A stretch of DNA of 64,000 nt from JAHQVK01 sp036788295 (lineage in GTDB: Bacteria; Myxococcota; Kuafuiibacteriia; Kuafuiibacteriales; Kuafuiibacteriaceae). Positions 60,089-64,000 of the stretch are shown piece by piece. A program made the position numbers and the translations under genes. The notes beneath the pieces are model-generated. The model ran no database searches. It was not told where the DNA came from and saw nothing but the letters and a program-made list of their open reading frames with translations. Where the stretch lies: contig DAIQNR010000019.1 of the NCBI GenBank assembly GCA_036788295.1, positions 1-64,000 on the forward strand. The letters are read 5' to 3'. The stretch's first letter is position 1. Each line of letters opens with the position of its first letter.

Positions 60089-60973
60089 ATGAGCAGCGAA
60101 CGCTGGGCCGCGATCGGTCCGACCTCGTCCTGTTGGGCCCTCGGGCTCGCTTTGACCACCGCCTGCGCTGCCGGCGGCGCCTCCGGAGGCGGCGCGGCCG
60201 ACGACGGATCGGTCGTCTTGCTCGACCCGAAGGGCGACGACAACGGCCCCGGAACCTACAAGTATCCGACCGACCAAGTCTACACGCCGGGCGCGTTCGA
60301 CATGACCCGTTTCGAGGTGATCCCTAGGGGCGGCACGGTCGAGTTCAAGGTGACCATGGCCCGCCGCATCGACGACCCGTGGGACTCGCCGGCCTGGGGC
60401 GGAAACGGCTTCTCTCTGCAGATGGCGTTCATCCACATCGACACCGACCACGTGGCCGGCTCTGGCGTCACCGAGGGCCTCGCCGGAACGAACGTCCGCT
60501 TCCCGGAAGACCAGGCCTGGGATCGGGTCGTGCTCATCAGCCCTCAACCACCCACCCGGGTGTACTCCGAAGTGGATGCCAAGGCCGCCGCCTACAAGGA
60601 CAGGGTCGTCGTGCCCAAGATCACGAGGGCGACGGGCCGGGTGCTGTCAGCGATCGTGGATACCGAGGCGCTCGGCGGCGCTCCCCAGCCGGGGTGGGGC
60701 TACCAGGTGCTCATCCAGTCGAACGAGGGGTTCCCCGCGAAAACGGACCTGCTGACTCGGAAGGTGAACGAGTTCGAGGGTCAGCACCGGTTCGGCGGCG
60801 GGACCGACTACGACAACGACCCTCACGTCATCGACATCCTGGCCGGGTCCGGCCGAGGCACCGAGGACGAGATCGCGCTGCAGCACGAGATCCTCTCCCG
60901 CTACAACCGCGACGCCGAAGAACCCACCCCCGAAGACCTCGCGGTCGTACCGCTCATCTACCCCGGTCGCTGA
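60089..60973 (+). CDS. Lipoprotein with glucodextranase C-terminal-like domain
   Basis: 294 residues. The signal ends in LTTACAAGG (lipobox). The rest resembles the C-terminal binding domain of glucodextranase and related amylolytic enzymes: the DPKGDDNGPGTYKYPTD start, GAFDMTRFEV, DPWDSPAWGGNGFSLQMAFIHI and VLIQSNEGF. No catalytic barrel is present. It is likely a surface glucan-binding or structural protein working with the GH13 lipoproteins. It lies 21 nt upstream of the outer-membrane barrel gene. Confidence 0.75.
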   Translation: MSSERWAAIGPTSSCWALGLALTTACAAGGASGGGAADDGSVVLLDPKGDDNGPGTYKYPTDQVYTPGAFDMTRFEVIPRGGTVEFKVTMARRIDDPWDSPAWGGNGFSLQMAFIHIDTDHVAGSGVTEGLAGTNVRFPEDQAWDRVVLISPQPPTRVYSEVDAKAAAYKDRVVVPKITRATGRVLSAIVDTEALGGAPQPGWGYQVLIQSNEGFPAKTDLLTRKVNEFEGQHRFGGGTDYDNDPHVIDILAGSGRGTEDEIALQHEILSRYNRDAEEPTPEDLAVVPLIYPGR

Positions 60974-60994
60974 CCCGTTCGCCGCGGAGTCCCC

Positions 60995-63001
60995 ATGTTT
61001 TTCTCGCGTCCGCTGCGTTCGTCCGTCTTTCGCTTCGCGCTGCTCGGCATCTTCGTCTCGGTCTTCGCGCCCCGGTCCGCCACCGCCGACACGGCGAACT
61101 TCGAGCTCAACGGGAAGATCTACACGAAGTTCCTCTACAAGAACGACGACACGAGGGGCTGCCTCTCGCTGTCGAACCCGTTTTGGCCGGACAACATCGG
61201 CGGCGGAAACGGGGTGTGCTCGGAGTTCGAGCTCAACATCCTCGGACGGGTGAGCCGCTACATCACCGCCGGGGTGAGGGTGAAGAGCCGCTTCGGAGCC
61301 CTGTGGCAGGGATGGTGGGAAAACGGCGATACCCGCTGGGACAACGACACAAACCTGTTCGTCGAGAACACGTCCGGCGAAGCCCTCGGCATGAACCATG
61401 CCGCCTACATGAAGCTGCGGGGCACCTGGATCCGAGCCGCCGTCCCGATCCCCACCGTTCGCTGGCTGCACATCGGGTCGAGCGACCTCGGCATGTTCAA
61501 CGAGTGGACCATCGGCAAGTCGCGGTACATCGACCGAGACAACGGCGCCGGGGTGTTCATCGAGGGCGACTTCGCCGAGGGGAGGGTGGCGTACCACACC
61601 GCCGCGATCGCTCTGCCGAAGCTGTTCGTCGGGCCGCGCTGGAACACCGGTCTGCGAAACGCCGACCCGCTCGCCGGGTTCTGGGGCGCAGAGTGGGCCT
61701 ACGCGATGCGGCTCGAGGCCCGCCCCATCGACGATCTCACCATCACCGCCATCGGAAACTACATCAACGACGTCGAAGCCAACCGGTTCGACCCCGACGC
61801 TCGGGGCCTCGGCGACCGGCTCGATGGAGCCGACCGGGCCGTGGACTGGGTTTCGCGCTTTCAATCGGTCAATGCCACCATCGAGGCCCGGTATGCGCCC
61901 TCGTGGCTCGACAAGCTCAGCGTGCAGGGGCTGGTCGCGTTCTCCAACTCCGCCGTGAACCCGGAGTATGCCTCGAACGGCGTCCGTCTCGATCAGGGTT
62001 TCTCGCCGGTGCTGTTCACGACCGACGAGCTCGGCAACCCCCGCGACTCTCGGGACTTCGCCGGCAAGCTTCTCGTGGAGCTCTTCGACCCGTTCGAGAT
62101 CGGGCTCGACTTCAAGTTCGAGTATTTCAACATCGGAGCGGAATTCAACGCGCCGTTCGGAGCCAGGCGGGAAGCGGACGTGCTGCTCACCGATGGGTTC
62201 ATCACCTCGGGGTTCATCTCCGGAGGCCAGCTCCCCACGTTGAACCTCGCCAACGAGTTCGTGGATTTCGACGAACCATGGTTCGAGACGATCATCGGCT
62301 GGCACGGGGCAACCGGCGTTCTCGAGTACCTGAACGGCGGCCTCAAGCTCGACGGGGAGTTCACCTACATCACCTACAATACGAACATGCAGGACCGGGA
62401 CGTGGACAACCAGTTCCCCGATTTCCTGTACACCGACGGCTTCACCGACGTGCAGGCCTACACCGCCGACTTCGACTACGCGAACATCTTCGACCGAGGC
62501 CGTGACCCGCGGTCGGTTTACAAACGTTTTCAGGACCGGCGCTCGATGATCGCGGTAGTGAACCTCCAGTACCTCATGCCGTTCGGGAACAACTTCGTGG
62601 TGCGGGCCAAGGGGAAGTTCGTGGACGACCACGACGGGCGCCGGGATGACGCGGTGCGGCGGAGTTTGGGGATCAACGAGTCCGACGACTACAACGGGCG
62701 CATGTACATCGGGTTCTTCGGGATGAGCTTTCAGGTCAACGACGAGCTGAAGCTGGGCGCTGGCTACGAGCACCAGTACTGGGACGAGAGGAACCGCTCG
62801 GGCAGCCAAGAGACCGGCTTCTTCGACTACGAGACGACGAAGAACACCGGGCGGCTCACCGCGGCCTACAACTTCGGCGGCCTCTCGTTCAGCTACCTGC
62901 TCGAGTACTTTCACAAGGACCAGGACCGCTTCCGACCGGGCACGTTCGACCAGAGTTGGCGGGTGTGGCGCTCCAAGGCTACTGTTGAGGTAGGGTGGTG
63001 A
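60995..63001 (+). CDS. Large outer-membrane beta-barrel protein of the starch locus
   Basis: 668 residues with a signal peptide ending near ATADTANF. Repeated amphipathic strands with aromatic belts (ELNGKIYTKFLYKN, RVSRYITAGVRVKSRFG, LLVELFDPFEIGLDFKFEYF, MYIGFFGMSFQVNDELKLGAGYEHQYW) and a C-terminal W indicate a barrel of roughly 20 or more strands. No TonB box or plug is obvious, so it is more porin-like than SusC-like. The position suggests uptake of maltooligosaccharides across the outer membrane. The specific family is not recognised. Confidence 0.65.
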   Translation: MFFSRPLRSSVFRFALLGIFVSVFAPRSATADTANFELNGKIYTKFLYKNDDTRGCLSLSNPFWPDNIGGGNGVCSEFELNILGRVSRYITAGVRVKSRFGALWQGWWENGDTRWDNDTNLFVENTSGEALGMNHAAYMKLRGTWIRAAVPIPTVRWLHIGSSDLGMFNEWTIGKSRYIDRDNGAGVFIEGDFAEGRVAYHTAAIALPKLFVGPRWNTGLRNADPLAGFWGAEWAYAMRLEARPIDDLTITAIGNYINDVEANRFDPDARGLGDRLDGADRAVDWVSRFQSVNATIEARYAPSWLDKLSVQGLVAFSNSAVNPEYASNGVRLDQGFSPVLFTTDELGNPRDSRDFAGKLLVELFDPFEIGLDFKFEYFNIGAEFNAPFGARREADVLLTDGFITSGFISGGQLPTLNLANEFVDFDEPWFETIIGWHGATGVLEYLNGGLKLDGEFTYITYNTNMQDRDVDNQFPDFLYTDGFTDVQAYTADFDYANIFDRGRDPRSVYKRFQDRRSMIAVVNLQYLMPFGNNFVVRAKGKFVDDHDGRRDDAVRRSLGINESDDYNGRMYIGFFGMSFQVNDELKLGAGYEHQYWDERNRSGSQETGFFDYETTKNTGRLTAAYNFGGLSFSYLLEYFHKDQDRFRPGTFDQSWRVWRSKATVEVGW

Positions 63002-63069
63002 ACATGACGCAGCGCATCTTTTCGGCCCACGCCCCCTGGGGGCCCGGTCTCTCGGCCCCACGAACGTCC

Positions 63070-64000
63070 ATGGGGCGCGGATCGGTCGGGCGGCTGGGCG
63101 CGCTCGTGCTCGCAGGGGCGGCGAGCGGGTGCGGGCTCGAGGGCATCTTCGCCCAAGCCGCGAGCACGGACCACCAGCGCCCCCGCGCGACGCTGCGAGG
63201 CTCCGTGGATGGGCGACTCCCGGCGCCGCTCGAGCTGGAGCGGGCCCGCTTCGAGATCCTGACTGCGGCCGGAGCCGAGGTGGAGATCTTCGACGTCCGC
63301 GTCGATGGCAACCGCTTCGACCTCGGGCTCGACCAGGCCCGGTACCCGAACGCCCGGCTCAGCGTGTCGGTGGGCGGCTTCAACCTGCTCGCGCTCGTCC
63401 CGGAGATCGCGAGGGTGGACGGCGAGAGCGAGTTCGACTCGAACCGGGGCCTCGTCCCCACCGAGGTGCTCGTCACGAGGGAGAGCACGATCGAGGCCCT
63501 GGTGATGGTGGGCAAGGTGACGAGCCTGGGTCGCACCCTCCAGAGCCTCGACCCGCTCGCCACCCGCAACACGCTCGCCCGCATCGGGGAGGAACTCGCC
63601 GCCGGGACGTCCACCCTCGCCCGGGTCGCCTCGGTCGTGGACCAGCTCCTCGATCGCGCCGACCCGCTCGCCGAGACCTCGACCTCGACCCCGGTCGTGT
63701 TCCAGTGGCCCGAGTACCAGCCCGACGGGCTCCCGATCGCGAGGGCGTTGGTGCAGGGCACGCCGGTCATCGAAGAGGGCGTGGATTTCGGTCTCGCCAC
63801 CCCATCGAGGGGGGAAGTGGCTCGGCTCCGCTTCGATCAGCTGGTCGAAGCGGCAGGCTCGGACATCCCCCTGCAGGAGTGCCTCGACCCAGAACTGGTC
63901 CGCGTGGTGCTCGAAGTGGACTTCAACGACGGTCGGCTCGACGGCAACTGCACCCGCATCAACCGCTTCAAGTGGGTTCGGGACGAGCCCGGCAAGTCGA
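63070..64000 (+). CDS. Lipoprotein of unknown function, truncated at the window edge
   Basis: Open to the end of the window (at least 310 residues). From the ATG at 63070 the signal peptide ends in AASGCG (lipobox); a longer start at 63004 adds 22 residues without signal character. The N-terminal part is beta-rich (ATLRGSVDG, RARFEILTAAGAEVEIFDVRV, RLSVSVGGFNLLALVPEI), like a carboxypeptidase-regulatory or DUF4382-type beta-sandwich domain. Then follow helices (GRTLQSLDPLATRNTLARIGEEL). It follows the barrel gene by 68 nt and is probably the next gene of the starch operon. Confidence 0.6.
   Translation, partial: MGRGSVGRLGALVLAGAASGCGLEGIFAQAASTDHQRPRATLRGSVDGRLPAPLELERARFEILTAAGAEVEIFDVRVDGNRFDLGLDQARYPNARLSVSVGGFNLLALVPEIARVDGESEFDSNRGLVPTEVLVTRESTIEALVMVGKVTSLGRTLQSLDPLATRNTLARIGEELAAGTSTLARVASVVDQLLDRADPLAETSTSTPVVFQWPEYQPDGLPIARALVQGTPVIEEGVDFGLATPSRGEVARLRFDQLVEAAGSDIPLQECLDPELVRVVLEVDFNDGRLDGNCTRINRFKWVRDEPGKS

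Overview
The window looks like the chromosome of a member of the Myxococcota (Deltaproteobacteria in older usage). Three things suggest this: coding sequence with very high GC at third codon positions; many lipoproteins whose lipid-anchored Cys is followed by Asp/Gly-rich linkers; and a Ser/Thr kinase with a PEGA domain plus a secreted metalloprotease with a MYXO-CTERM-like tail. It is one scaffold with a single 100-N gap (58982-59081), so it is a draft assembly. I saw no rRNA or tRNA gene, CRISPR array, insertion sequence or prophage.

Layout. 1-5.1 kb: the end of rsgA, a TldD/PmbA pair, a matrixin-like protease and a LeuA-family protein, read leftwards. 5.2-14.7 kb: a Ser/Thr kinase; then lnt with a lipoprotein (leftwards); then an envelope operon of TolC-like factor, MlaC-like protein, ABC exporter and pcp (rightwards). 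14.6-18.0 kb: a signalling operon of CheY, a soluble chemoreceptor, a STAS protein and a response regulator/SpoIIE/HATPase protein. 18.2-32.6 kb: leftward housekeeping genes including ftsH, tilS, thiolase, a tight run of lipoproteins with pyrB/pyrC', sucCD and a fused SpmA-SpmB. 33-37 kb: an FHA-Wzz fusion facing an outer-membrane protein and a Wza-type export lipoprotein.

37.3-50.6 kb is the most unusual part: a compact hybrid natural-product operon. It has a 1568-residue NRPS (formyltransferase, condensation-domain remnant, glycine-type adenylation domain with a luciferase-like monooxygenase inserted, carrier protein), an outer-membrane barrel protein, a 2196-residue PKS (KS-AT-KR-DH-ACP-TE) and a 4'-phosphopantetheinyl transferase. 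It could build a small N-formylglycine-derived unsaturated acid or a derivative of it. A glycosyltransferase and an atypical SDR follow on the other strand.

52.6-64 kb is a starch/alpha-glucan locus: two GH13 lipoproteins read rightwards, one GH13 lipoprotein read leftwards and split by the assembly gap, a glucodextranase-C-type lipoprotein, a large outer-membrane barrel and an unfinished lipoprotein.

Two themes recur. Several proteins keep an enzyme fold but have lost catalytic residues (TldD-like, LeuA-like, trypsin-like, PyrC'). Convergent neighbours nearly always overlap at their 3' ends, and many co-directional neighbours overlap by 4 nt.
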